Shown: positions 47,099 to 59,094, counted from the first letter of the stretch. The stretch: DNA of 64,000 bases from Loxodes magnus (GCA_946699065.1 CAMPDV010002109.1:1-64000), one strand, 5' to 3'. The notes: generated by a model from the letters alone, not told the origin. Numbers and translations: made by a program.

Positions 47099-50000
47099 AT
47101 GTCAAACACATTCCAAATTGGCTTGATTAGTAGATTCAAGGAACTGCTAGAGAAAAGAAACTAAAACTAAAAGAAAATTAAAGATAATGAAGGATAAATA
47201 AAACAAATAAAATAGGTAGAAAAGAAAAATTACATGTACTATGAATAGTTTAAGCTTGGTATCTTTATTGATTTAATCTAGTCAAGTACTGGGTATGTAC
47301 TTAATCAGCAAAGCTTAGATTAAATCAGATAGTTGTTTATTAGCATAGTAATTAATCAGAAAAATTTAAATAAACTAATACGAACCAAAGATTAATTACA
47401 GGTCTAAAACTAAAATAAAGAAGAAGTACTTTAATTTCACAAAGAAATATTAAAGAATCTTTAAGAAAAGTAAAGAGCAAACTATATAAAAATCTAAGAG
47501 CTGAACTAGAAAAAATTAGCTTTATAGGAATAATAAGAGAGATAAAAAATTCTTTGCTAGCCTAACAAATTATACCAATAACCTTAGATAGGTGTATAAG
47601 AATAAAATTAATACATTCAAAATTAGGAAGACATATCAATATTTCAATTCTAACATGTTTAAAAGTCTCCAGAAATAGATTAATCCAAAGTTTATTCCAG
47701 GTAAAGTATCGAAAAAATAAAAGATGAAAATCATAGCAATCTTTCCCAAGCTGTAATATAAAAATTAAAAAGACAATTTGATGCTTACAGACTTTTAAGT
47801 TAGGATGGAAATAGCTACTATAGAGCTATTGGCTATGCCTATTTAGAACATCTCATAAGATCTACAACTCCTAAAGTTGAATTATAAGAATTTATATCAA
47901 ACTTAGTTTTAAAAAAAGGGTATTTTACTGTTAGACCAGCCACTATTTAAGAAGTGTAGGTAAAGCATAGTAAATTGAGAGGATCCTTCCTAGATTTATT
48001 ACAAAATCTACTTTAGTATAGAGATCATACAAATTTGGTTTAGAGACTAGAATCTTACATTGGTGATAACGAATATAACTACGATGAAGCTTTGGTTTGG
48101 GAAATGAGAACACTGACTGCTAATTATATAGAGATACATAAAGATTCTTTTGATTAATGAAATCGAAAGTAGATAGAGGATGTTTTAACAATGGGAAATG
48201 AAGCTATCAATCAAGTAACAGGATGACTATAAGTAGTCCTCAACATAAAAGTTAATATAGTAATAGCTGATAATAATTATGAAGCTCCTATATCGATAAA
48301 CTGAGTAAATATGAAAGGAATCTTACCTGTTATTTACATCATGTATAAGCCTGGACATTTCGATATAATTTACTCAAAGGAATAATCTTAAGCCGACGGG
48401 TACAATGAAGAAACCTTTATCAATTAAAAAAGATTCCCTTAGGGCTATTAATACTATAAGCAACCATTTTACCTGGAAATTTAATTTTAAAATAAGTTAT
48501 CGCCTAAATTAAATGAAGCAAACTATAATTTCTAATCTTAAATAATAAAAGATTACGAGATAAGAAAGTAATTAATACAAGTTAAGGGCTAATACAGTTC
48601 TAAGGAAGAAACTAAGTAAATCTAAAAAGTCTAGCAACTAATATGTGCAAATGAAAAGTGCAAGAATTAAGTTTAAGAAAGTTAATCAGTTGTACTAAAA
48701 TGTTAGCATTTGTTTTGTAAAGAATGCTTGAAAGAGTATATGAAAGTAGTTACTAATGGTAGATTAATATGCTACGAAGGAGAGTTAAATCACAAGTTGA
48801 AATGCTTATTTGAATACTGCAATTAGGAGTTAGAAAAATAAGATGTTCTTAAAATCTTAGACTAATGGGAGATCTAATATTATTCAAATGAAGCTGCTAA
48901 ACGATGGTCTAATGTCTAAAGCGTATATGTAAGAGACAATAAGATAGAATTAAAAGAATAACTTAAAGTAGTATGCTAAAGTAACACTTGCAGGAATCCT
49001 TAAATAAACTAGAATAACTCCATTATATTATAATGTGGGCATATATTCTGTAAAGAATGCTTTATATCATATTTGATGCTAGTTACTAATTACTTATTAA
49101 TATGTAATGAAGGAGAATATGGCTACAACTCTAAGTGTTAATACTTAGGATGCTAATATGTGATATTAATATCTGATATCGAAAAAGCATTAGACTAGTA
49201 GCTTTATAAATAGTACTTGGAATAAGCTACCTAAAGAAGAAATAAAAAAGAATATGTTTAATTGAATCAATTTCAATGCTAGATGCAAAGTTGTCTGTAA
49301 TGGAAGACGAATGATGAAAAAATCTTATTAGATTGCAGTCACTATTTTTGCAAGTAGTGCATACTTAAAAAGTTGTCAAATGAAACAGGTGGGTTTATGG
49401 TGATATTAGAAGCAGAGAAAATCTAAATGCCTTAATGTGATTTCTGTAAGACACAATTATCATAAGATGATTATTATAAAATTCTAGGCAGAAAAGTATA
49501 TAATAAAAAATTAGAAGTTGCTTTATAAAGAATTGAAGGTCTACAAATTCAATAATATGTGATGTAACCAAAGCTGTAAAAGGAAGAAAAAAAACCATAA
49601 ATGAAAGAAGGAATTATCCAGTGTCAAAATAAAAAATGCCTTAGAATGATGATAGGCGAAGATAGTATCACATTATAGTGTAAATAAAAACATACTTTTT
49701 GCAAAAGTTGCATGTTTAATAAATTAAATGAAAAGACAAGTAGAAAATTAATAACAATAGAGGGTTAGTAAGGACATTAAAAAATTAAATGCTTCAACTG
49801 CAGAATTATTATAGACTAAAGCTAGACGACAAAAGAATTATTTGATAAGTAGATATTTGATTACATTTACAATGAGGCCATCCAAAGATATTAAAAAACT
49901 AAAGAATAATAATAATAATAATAAGTATAATTTAATAATCAAATGTAGTAATTTTTATTTTAATGCAAGTGGCCAAATTGCGTAAAATCAATCCCACTTA

Positions 50001-50713
50001 GTTTAAAAGTAGTTCTATCTTGCAGACACGAATTTTGCAGAGTATGTGTGATAAACTAAATACATAGCAACATTAAAAATAAAAATATAATTTGGAATAA
50101 AGATTCTTAGCAATATTAAGTTTTACAATGTCCTTGATGCCTAACGTGGATGAAACAAGAAGATATAAGGGAATTATTTGATGAAAATGTATTCAAAAAA
50201 TACTTTTTAAACTTTTTCGAAGAGATATAAAAAAATTGTGCAAGATGCAAGAAGTCAATTAATAATGAAGTAGTTTTTCAAGGTTTTTAGGGATTTTGCG
50301 AGGACTTTTACTGTGACAATTGCCTTTTTTACGAGTTTAATTCAACTTAATAGGATCCTAAATGTCGAATATGTAATAGGAAGTATACTAGAGCTATAGT
50401 ATAAAAGATCAAAGAATACATTAAAAAAATAGATAAGTGTAATTTTTGCCAGGATGCTAGACAAGAGCAAAATGTATAGTAAAAGAAAATAAAATTACAA
50501 TGCAAACATTGATTTTGCTATTCGTGTTTATAATAAAATGCTCGTAAATAATGCTTGATATGTTTTATAAAGTTTACACAAGAAGATGAGGAGTATATTC
50601 GGGATTTATAGGGTTAGATGCGAGAGCAGTAATAGAATTAATAATAAATTGACCAATAAAGACAATAGTTACCTAACTAGGAGATTGCAAATTATGGGTA
50701 GAATCTTAACTGA
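47099..50713 (+). CDS. OTU-like domain with seven tandem RING-type fingers; catalytic Cys replaced by Ser
   Basis: Predicted 1204 residues. Residues 1-225 are Gln/Lys-rich, coiled-coil-like and without TGA. An OTU (otubain-like) domain spans about 225-425, with the active-site box DGNSYYRAIGYAYLEHLI at 236-253 and the His box YKPGHFDIIYS around H420. OTU deubiquitinases have DGNC; here residue 239 is Ser (AGC), one base from Cys, so cleavage activity is probably lost. Residues 515-1160 hold seven successive zinc clusters: CQHLFCKEC, CGHIFCKEC, CSHYFCKQC, KHTFCKSC, CRHEFCRVC, a variant CEDFYCDNC and CKHWFCYSC, most preceded by CX4C or CX2C pairs. RING clusters recruit ubiquitin-conjugating enzymes. 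Five TGA are Trp (CPWC, CKHWFC and three in the OTU part). The stop may be 50711-50713, or 50828-50830 if the former is Trp. Confidence 0.85.
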
Positions 50714-50985
50714 GGCAAATAAACACCAACTTTAAACTTTAGAATTAAAAAATTTTATTTAAACAAAAATATTTGCAAAAATCTCTAGTTTCTATAAAGG
50801 AAAAATTTAACTTGCTTGTGCACTTTGTGAAATCCCAAATAAAGTTAGAACAATTGATTATTATAATGCAAATATATCATAAATACTTTATAATACAAAT
50901 CTATTTTTTTATTATTTAAAGCTTACATTAAATAAATAAGAAAAAACATCTTTAGAAATAAATATTGTTAATATTGTTAATTTCT

Positions 50986-52221
50986 ATGAGTAAGCATTAA
51001 ATCAAATATTGAAAACAATAAAGGTAAATAAATTAAAATTAAATTATGAAAGCTATATAACCTAATATTTTCTAGTTTTGCTCTAGTTAAGTTAGTTGTT
51101 GTTATAAGTTGAAAGCAAATTAAATTAAAAATTATGAAATACTCATTAAAAAATATAGAACAATTATAGAAGCAATAGTGATAGCAAAAGAGATTTAATT
51201 ATTTTTTCTTAGTCTTCTGATTAAAACTTTTAACACTATTCTTCTTTTTATTGTTATGCTCTGAAAGAATTTAGAGTTTCGTGGTGAAAGTAGTTAATAT
51301 AAATTATTTTCCTTTTAAGGTTTTAAAAAGGAAAATTAATATTGATATAAGTTAAATAGTTATATAAGCAAACTTCCATAAAGCTGCAATTAAAGCTTAA
51401 GGTAAAGGTTTATTTAATAGCTTTATTAATTTAAAGAGATAAACTCTTATTATTATCAAGCAAATTTTGAGTTTAATTAAGCAGATTCAATTATATTTTT
51501 CTTATTAATTACTAAAGGAAAATAAATGAGATATTTATTTTAAAGGGTTAAGAAAGAAGCTAAAAGGGGCAATCTTAAACAGCTTATTAATTTTTATTAT
51601 CATTTATACTAAAATAGTTTGATATTGATCATTAAAATATCCAAGGGTAGAATAATCTAGCAATAGGTTAATAAATATCTCAAATGTTTTGTTTTGAAAA
51701 TTCCCAATCTCATTATGGAGAATATCAAGCTAGGAAAAATAATTTAATAAGCTTTATAGCGAAGATAAAATATCATTACATTAGAATTATTAGATAAATG
51801 CTTTAAGATAAATAATAGTATTTGCTATCTTTAGCTTACGAAAAGAATATCAAATATTTAGCCAGATAATCTAAATAATTTCTATAAAACACCTGAAGAT
51901 ATTCATTTTAGCACTGCTCACATTCATCTTATAAAACCTTACAAGAAATTAACTTGGTTATATTTATAAAAAATATGATATAAGTATATCATAAATATAA
52001 AATAAACTTAATATAGTATAATTTTGACTAAAATTAACAAAATAATTTGGGAAGTTTCTAGAAGCGAAAGATTAAAAATGAAATTTATACTTTTGTTTAG
52101 GAAATCTAAGATTCAAACTCTCTTAATTTTTATCATTCAGCAGCAAAAACTGAATTTTAATAAACTCATGAGAAATATCAAAGCTAAAATAAGTTTTATT
52201 AGTCTAAATTCCTTTATATGA
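50986..52221 (+). CDS. Protein of unknown function, possibly cNMP-binding-like
   Basis: Predicted 411 residues from ATG 50986 (MSKHQIKYWKQQ) to the TGA at 52219-52221. A hydrophobic helix, IQLFFLSLLIKTFNTILLFI, lies near residues 70-90. A middle block (YYYQANFEFNQADSIIFLLI, then TKGKQ) weakly resembles the GD...F.I..G core of cyclic-nucleotide-binding domains. The C-terminal part is basic and helical (IIWEVSRSERLKMKFILLFR). The domain call is a resemblance only. Four internal TGA are read as Trp (KYWKQ, MLWKN, QYWYK, KIWYK). It lies 270 bases after the OTU/RING gene on the same strand and is a separate gene, since polar low-complexity sequence intervenes. No frameshift is needed. Confidence 0.6.
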
Positions 52222-52619
52222 AAATAATTAGAATAATATAGAATTAAATTAATTTTCTATACTTCCAGATATTTTAAATTAAATTTGATAAATAATAAAG
52301 GATATCATAGCAAAATTTAGCTTAGAAAAAAGATGGAATCTAATCAAAGCATTAGATAATTTTAGCGTTCTTTTTGTGCGAATGAATACTAGCTGAACTT
52401 GTGAAATAATAAAAATTAATTAAATGCAGGATACTTATGAAATAATATTAATTGCTTTGTTAATTATCTCAAATATAAAGTTATTTTCTTATATTATCTT
52501 AATCTCTTTTTTTAAGATTAAATACAATTTTAATCATTTTTTAATTTTTCAAACTTTAAAACTGAGATACTCTGTATTAGTTAACAGAAGATTTATTTGA
52601 TAAATTATATACGTTTTAT
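52222..52619. other. A+T-rich spacer
   Basis: Nothing recognised between the stop at 52221 and the next short element. Confidence 0.4.
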
Positions 52620-53330
52620 AAATGGAGCGATAAGAAAGAAAGAGAAAAACAGAGAAGCTATTTTTTAAAATAAACTTTAAGAAATCAAAATTAAGAAATA
52701 GGAGAATTAAAAAATTTTAAGAAACACATAAGAACTTGAAGGAAAAATTGTATATCTAATACATGATAATATAGGACTGAAAATAAGTTCTCAGTAAGGA
52801 TCATAATCGAATAATAAGAAACAAAATTTAACTAATTCGCAGAGCTGATTGAAAGCATATTCCTTTAAAATATTTCATTGAATGATCTGATGGATGTAGA
52901 ACCTAAAGATAAACCTGAAAAAAATTTCTTTTATAAGAAAAAAAAATTATACTGATATCGCCAGAGATTTGGACATACACTAAGATGTGCTGATATTTCA
53001 AACGAAATCAATAACAAGAAAATTTAAATTTATGATAACCCTTTAGTAATTTATCTTGCCCTCCAGAAGGGCTATTATATAGGAAAAAATTGTCCCAAGG
53101 GAGGGGAAATCTTGATGGATATTTCTCATGCTCTACGAAGAAGAATTTATAATATGATTGGAATTTTGAACTCGACTGAAGCAAGAAAACTTTATTAAAA
53201 AAGGGTTGACGTAGTACATCCAGATATATATTAAAAGAGAATAAACCTGAAGAAGACTGGAAATGGGTTTTGAGCAAAACTGGTAAACTTTGCAGTGATG
53301 AACCTAATAAAATGCAGAATCACTACAATT
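52620..53330 (+). mobile_element. Short unit with degraded zinc knuckle
   Basis: Lys/Glu-rich N-terminal part, an acidic segment (SLNDLMDVEPKDKPEK) that matches the position of the pre-knuckle acidic segment in other units, and a knuckle remnant LYWYRQRFGHTLRCAD near 52945-52995. The G+C-richer 3' tail spans 53030-53320. Confidence 0.6.
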
Positions 53331-53654
53331 AATTATTATTATTGTCATTATTATATATATAAATTTTTAAGTACTAAAATAATTTATAATTTCATTATTT
53401 CAATAGGGGGAAATAAATATTATAAATTAATTAATTAACTAAAAGATTAAATTGTTTCACATTTAATAGATTTGTCGCAAATTAACTATTTGTGTAAAAA
53501 AGTGTTCTCAATAATTATTTTGTCTTAGAATTATCATCAACTGAGACATGTAAGTTTCATTAAGTGGGTATTCTTCTTATTATGAAATCATTTTCGAATT
53601 TTTGGTAACTGAATTTATCTTTTAAAAAAATTCGAATCAAAATTAAAAATTAGG
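53331..53654. other. A+T-rich spacer
   Basis: Contains a run of ATTATT units near 53332-53360. No gene recognised. Confidence 0.4.
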
Positions 53655-53812
53655 ATATTAAATGGAGCGTCATTCAGACCTTCATAACGCTAGCAAAAAA
53701 TCCTTGGGCAAGCTATGCATATCTCTTCCGAACTTGCCATCCTTATCCGTGGTGGTATCTAGTTCAAGCTTATTCGCAATATATATAAATTGCTCCAGAT
53801 TTCTGGAAGTTC
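53655..53812 (+). repeat. Dispersed repeat R1, copy b
   Basis: Aligns with 30249-30412 in the same orientation, sharing GTGGTGGTATCTAGT, an upstream CTTGCCATCCTT/CTTGTCTATCCTT block and TGCTCCAGATT. The inner stem of copy a is only partly kept. A standard-code frame of 63 residues crosses it but is not conserved in copy a, so coding is unlikely. Confidence 0.65.
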
Positions 53813-54179
53813 TCTTGATTGTGGGCAAATATCCATCTTATATAATAATTTGATATCCTTCCAATTTATTTCAAAGTTAAATTTTTAATTTATTAGAAGT
53901 ATAATGAATAAAATAAAATTATTTTTAGTAAATAATAAAAATATATAGATAATTATAACTAAAAGCATATAAAATAGTTGTAATAAAAAAAGTTTAAAAC
54001 TAAAAAGAATTAATATAAATATACCTAAAAACTTTTTAAATAAAGTAATTTAAAATAAAATAAACAAGATGATGGATAAAATAAATTATTATAGTGAGAA
54101 ATCTTAAAATTTAAAATTAGTAAATTATAATAAAAATTTAATATAAAAATTTAATTAATAATAATAATATTCTAAATTA
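53813..54179. other. A+T-rich spacer
   Basis: AATAATAAT-type sequence, nothing recognised. Confidence 0.4.
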
Positions 54180-54965
54180 AATGTTTGTGACTTTGAGGAA
54201 TCTCAACTTCATTTCCAATACCAACCAGTGATAGCTCCTAGAGGCTTGAAATGAAAGTTACGGTTACCCAGTTTTTTCACTCGATTGGAAAATTCTCTTT
54301 CTTTAAATTCTTCCGTCCATCGTCACGTAAATTCTTGCTAATTCTCTTCATATTTCTTCGTTGTTTCTCTTCATCTGTTCCTTGTATATCTTGTATATTG
54401 TAATTATGGAATCTAAATAGCACAGGTAACATCTCTTAGAATCCTTCTAATTTTAGTTGTTTCTATTTGCCTATTGTCTTCTACTTCCATTTTTATTTCT
54501 TAGATTAAAGGTTCTATTCTTTTTTGTACAAGTTACTTTAATTCGATTTCTTATTTGACTAATCTTTCTTCAATATTTTAACTTTTTTCTAATAATTTTT
54601 TTATTTTCTTACTCTAATATTTTGACTTCTTCTCACAGAATTTGAACAGATTTCAAAAGAGTTTCAATTAGTATTATTCTTCATTTTCTGTTTTGCATTA
54701 TCGGATTTCATATAGTTTCTTGGTCTTGGTTTAGGAAGAAAGTCAATATTTTATTATTCGTTTTATTCTTTTTCTGTTTATTTAAGTTCTTATTTTATTT
54801 AAGATTGTCTTTAATTTTCTACTGTTGGAAATTATTAAGATAAATAAAATCATTATTTTAGTAAAGAATACGTGGTGGATGAAGAATCAGAAGCCTCTGG
54901 TTTTTGCTTCTTTATCTACGAAGCCTGCAAAAATCCTTCTTGGGACCTTCTAACATTTTTTATTT
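54180..54965 (-). mobile_element. Short coiled-coil unit of the LINE-related family
   Basis: From 54965 leftwards, a leader with the stem GCTTC/GAAGC and a Lys/Glu/Asn-rich coiled region. A G+C-richer tail ends at 54185-54300. The knuckle region is degraded. Orientation and size match the other units. Confidence 0.6.
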
Positions 54966-55029
54966 ATATTAAAAATGAAATTAATAAATTGCAATTTATA
55001 TTACATTATTATTGTTAACTAAATGTTAA

Positions 55030-55460
55030 GAGTTTTTGAGCTTGCTGGGATTCCAACCAGTTTCACACTGTCATTTTTTTACATAGATGCATACTATGAC
55101 CTTTTTTAATAAGTGGGAGGTTTCCACTAAATTTCAGTAGGTCTTGCAATGAGCTTTTATCTATATATATTCCTGTTTTCGTTATTCATAATTTATTAAG
55201 TCGACTTCATGTTTTTATTGCTCTTTTTCATTTAATTTTTTCCATTATTGGCATTTTTTTTAGTAGATGATAACACTATTGGCAGTACTTACGGTGTTTT
55301 TTTATTATTGTTAATTTGTACTTACGTTAAAAATATTTTCTATTTTTTTAAGTCTTTTAATTATATTACTTTCGTTATTTTCAGATTCTTTTACGTTTTA
55401 ATTTCTATTCACACAATAGAAGCTATTTTTCAACTTCCATCTTTTAAGAATATTTAAAGT
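55030..55460 (-). mobile_element. 3' part of a short unit (subfamily of 38945-39660)
   Basis: The tail (55040-55140) aligns with 38950-39050, including the GACC/GAAC TTTTTT block and the terminal hairpin CTGG / TTGGAATC loop / CCAG at 55045-55060. The upstream part is A+T-rich and degraded. Probably a 5'-truncated copy, as expected for target-primed reverse transcription. Confidence 0.6.
55045..55060 (-). other. 3' terminal hairpin of a short element
   Basis: Stem CTGG/CCAG, loop TTGGAATC. Member of the six-hairpin set. Confidence 0.5.
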
Positions 55461-56349
55461 TTTATTAAGATTATTTTCAAATTTGCTCTATCGTTACTAA
55501 GTTGTTTTCGTTAACTTAATTTTTTAATATTATATGTCATGTTTCATTCTTCTATATAAATTGTTATTTACTTTTTTAAAACTTTTATAGATAAAAATAA
55601 CATAATAGCGCTAAAACTTTCAGAAAGCTCTTATAAAATTGAATATAAATTTAGTTTTATAACTTGATTTATATCAAAAATATAATATAATTTTAAATTA
55701 TATTTCACTTTAAGCTTATATTATATATATATTATATCAATATAATAATAAAAATAAACATTAATTAAAGGATGCTAAAATGCTTTCTTAAATTGTAAAT
55801 TTACATCCATATTTACTTATTAATTTTCTTTTAATGATTATGTATTAAAGCTAAATTTTAATTAGTTTGCTAATATAAAATTGAAATTAATATTTAGCAT
55901 TGTGTAGTTTTGAAAACTAACTAGTTAAACAATTAATATTGTAAACTTTATTTGGTAATTAATATTGTGAATAAACGATAACTTTTTTAGAGAAGCTTAA
56001 ATTAAATATTTTTAAAAGTATTCATAATTTTATTTCTTAAACTAATGATTTCCCTAATTTAAAGGCTATTAGTTAGAATAATGCAAATAGATTTAATAAT
56101 TTAAATAACTTATACTTATGTTTAGCATTATTGTAAAAATTGTATGATGAAAGTAAATTTTTTAAAATATATAAATAGCTTCATCTGAAAATAAAACTAA
56201 GATAATAAAAATTAATTAAACTAATGCTATTGAAATATTTTTATTTAATATCTATAACAAAAAAATGGAGTCTTAAAATCATGTTGTTGGTTTTTTTTTG
56301 AGCAAAGAAGAGAAAAAGGATCTAGAGAAAAATTAGTCATAATAAAAAT
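55461..56349. other. A+T-rich spacer
   Basis: A perfect-looking AT palindromic stretch lies around 55715-55745 (TATATTATATATATATTATA). No gene recognised. Confidence 0.4.
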
Positions 56350-56370
56350 AATAATTTAAAAAAATGGTAG

Positions 56371-56427
56371 AAGGGTTCAAGAAAGGCTTTTATACCACCT
56401 CCTAAAAAGGGGAGAGAAAGTAAGAAC
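56371..56427 (+). ncRNA. 5' leader RNA structure of a short element
   Basis: Nested stems GGGTTC/GAACCC (56371-56376 with 56422-56427), CTTT/AAAG and CTCCT/GGGGAG, enclosing ATACCAC. Compensatory differences are visible against 22679-22744. Confidence 0.6.
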
Positions 56428-57238
56428 CCTCATCTTTAATTCACACATCTTCTTCCTAGAAATAATCTTCTTCTCAAAACCTTCAAGAATAATAGACTCA
56501 ACTAGGAACTTCCAGACCAAACTAAAAGATGGGACAAAAGCGCCAAAAGGCTACCCCGATGACACCAACTGAAGAGGAAGGACCTAGAAAGGTGCTGGAG
56601 ACGCAAGAAGCAGCAGCCGTGCGAGAGTTTGCGATGCCACAGTTCCAGGAAGAATAGGCATAAATTTTAGTCGCATTCTCTGACCTGAAGGAGGAAGTAA
56701 AGAGGCTACGATTAGAGAATAGAGCTCTAAAAAATCAAGTTACTGAGCTCAAGGAATGGAAAGAAAACTTCTGGGAAGTCTACGATCGAGAGCAAAACAC
56801 TTTCTTCAGGGAAATGGGATTGCTGCAGCAGAGAACAACTGTGCTTGAAGAGAACAGCAAGTAGCAACAGTAGTAGGAATTCAAAGTTAGGACAATTCAA
56901 GATCCAATGGACATAGAAGGAGCTACTAATTTACCGAGGAGTCCATACAAGAAATGAATTAGGAATAAACCAAGATGTTTTGTATGCAAACAAACTGGAC
57001 ATAAATATAGACAATGTTAAAAATTGAAATTAATTAAATAATAGTACTGGAATAGAAAATAATAAGAAAAATAATAGTATTAATATTAGGATAAGATTAG
57101 ACGAGAATTCTGTAACTAATTTTATCCGTCAGGAGGTCAAATCTACAAACCGAAGTAGTACACAATCCAAGGCGACTGAAGAAAGAGTTCTGAAGGGAAC
57201 TGGTTCCAGCCAGGTTATCAAACTGGTCCTGTGAATAC

Positions 57239-57254
57239 GAGGTTGAAAGTCCTC
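57239..57254 (+). other. 3' terminal hairpin of a short element
   Basis: Stem GAGG/CCTC, loop TTGAAAGT. Member of the six-hairpin set. Confidence 0.5.
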
Positions 57255-57399
57255 CAAGTTCACTAAACTCCAATTTAAACTTTTTAATTTAGTAATATAT
57301 ATAATAAAAATAATAAGAGTCTTCTTCTCCTTTCATTTGCATAACTAATAAAGAAACTAATAACAATAATAAACATCTCCTAAAGAAATAAAAAGAAAG

Positions 57400-58085
57400 G
57401 AACCTAGTATAATAGCAGGAAAAGAAGTTACATCTATATAATTTGGAAAGAAATCAATATTTAACAGTTAGTATTTGAAATATCCAATCTCCAGGAAGAA
57501 ACTAAAATACTTAAGTAGGAAAATTAAGAACTAAGAAATTAATTGTATCTTGGATAAAATGACTTAACGATTAGAATAATTTATCAAGAAAGGAACTCCA
57601 AACATATTAGAACATTTAAACTGAGCATATGTAAGAAACAACAAGTCTTGGAGATATCGTATTAAAACTAGAGTTGGAGTTTATTAAGCAAAAAAAAAAT
57701 TAGCACAAACATAACTAATTTGACAAATTAGTTGAAAATGAATAAAAAGAGGTTATCAATTGAAAACCAATCAGATAATTAAGGAAGAGATGCTTCTACT
57801 GTTAGAGAATGTGACATTTGTACAAGAATTGCTAAAATTTTAGAATTTCAAGAAAATTTTTGGCATAAAAATAGGAAAAATTCTAGAGGCTTATTGTAAC
57901 TAAATGGAAAGATTTGCAGAAGATAATGTTGTGAAATATCTGTTGAAATAATAAGAACAATAAACCAAAGAAACTGAGAAGATCTTAGTAAAGATAAATT
58001 CATTAGAAGATCAAAAATGATGAGAAATGTTGCCGATAAAGCAACTTTTTTTAGCAGTGTCCAGATTGGCACTTTTTAATAGTTA
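57400..58085 (+). mobile_element. Short coiled-coil/CCHC unit
   Basis: Coiled coil (FEISNLQEETKILKQENQEL) followed by a zinc knuckle, RCFYCQRMWHLYKNC, near 57790-57835, where the residue before His is a TGA read as Trp. It directly follows another unit in the same orientation. No RT. Confidence 0.7.
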
Positions 58086-58594
58086 AATTTTATATTTTTT
58101 ATTATATCTAAATAAAAAATAAAATATCTTGAAGCATAATATTAGATAATAAATGGTGCTAATTAAATAAACGATTAAACAAAATTAGTTTATTATTATG
58201 ATTACTTCTAAAATTACATTTTTCATAATATTATAATAGATTCTTGCATTAAAACTTTTCTTTTTGAAAGAAATAAAATAGAAACAACTAAGTTATTTGC
58301 ATAATTATAGAAATACATGCTCTATTTAATATAAGCTTAGAAAATTAATCATATTTAGGTATTAATAAACATGATTTGATAGACAGTGGAATATTTTATT
58401 GTTTTGTAAATTTCAAATAAATTTAATATCTTTCTATCAGATTTTTGCTTATAAGGTAAATTTAAAATAAATAATTACTTTTATAATTTTCAACTTAAAT
58501 AAAAAGCTCGCATAGAATTCATATTTTAAGTATAATAAAAGTAATTTATATTTTCTTAGTAATTATATCCAAATAGTTCAAATTAATAATTCAT

Positions 58595-59077
58595 ATGAAC
58601 GAAGTTGCTCATCTTAAAATTTATCAATATGTAAAATTTCTTCAGATGGGTATCATAATTAATCTAGCAAGCGAATTTTTGGATTCATAAACTTAAATCG
58701 AAGATTAAATGAAATAAGTATAGCTTAAATAATAAATTTTGATATTTTTTCAAAAAAAATACATTATAAGTATAAGCTATAAAAAGATAACTAGAAAGAA
58801 ATATTTAGATTAACATTAGTTAAAATCATATATTTGAAAGAAAAATTATTTTAAGCTTTCATAAAGTAAAATAAAGTTTTTTAAATAAAATAGTTCTTTG
58901 TAAATATGTATTCCATAGAAATATCTATTCATAATAGTTTATTATTTTTATCTAACAGACATAACTTTACTATATTCTTTAAATAGAGAAAACAATTATT
59001 CTTTATAGACTCATATTATATCAAACTTCTATTAAACTTATATAAAGTATAAAGCTTTATTTTATAAGTAAATATGA
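58595..59077 (+). CDS. Small protein of unknown function
   Basis: The ATG at 58595 starts a plausible reading, MNEVAHLKIYQYVKFLQMGI, followed by an acidic, Gln-rich helix (NLASEFLDSQTQIEDQMKQV) and a basic, hydrophobic remainder. The first TGA (58835-58837) would give 80 residues. Reading it as Trp continues the frame to 59075-59077 (160 residues), 17 bases before the convergent Cys-rich gene. Composition is better than the surrounding spacer, but no domain is recognised and the call is weak. The alternative is chance readability of A+T-rich DNA. Confidence 0.35.
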
Positions 59078-59094
59078 AATTTAGAGATTAATTC

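Larger units (their letters stand above)
56364..57290 (+). mobile_element. Short coiled-coil/CCHC unit, well preserved
   Basis: The leader MVEGFKKGFYTTSQK starts at 56364. A G+C-rich open region then encodes a coiled coil (ALKNQVTELKEWKENFW, LLQQRTTVLEENSKQQQ) and a perfect zinc knuckle, CFVCKQTGHKYRQC, near 56975-57015. It ends with the hairpin GAGG / TTGAAAGT loop / CCTC at 57239-57254. No endonuclease or RT. Its higher G+C suggests a recent insertion or selection on the coding part. Confidence 0.82.

Noticed and set aside
50500-50530. TGA as selenocysteine in the last RING cluster
   Set aside because: The codon lies between the His and Phe of CKH-x-FC, not at a Cys position, and no SECIS-like signal was sought or seen.
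3302-52221. Interpretation as Tetrahymena-type code with all genes being pseudogenes
   Set aside because: The frames lack frameshifts over kilobases, and TGA falls on Trp or aromatic positions of the families. Decay would not be that selective.
53662-53853. Standard-code frame of 63 residues across repeat R1
   Set aside because: The frame is not conserved in the other copy of the repeat.
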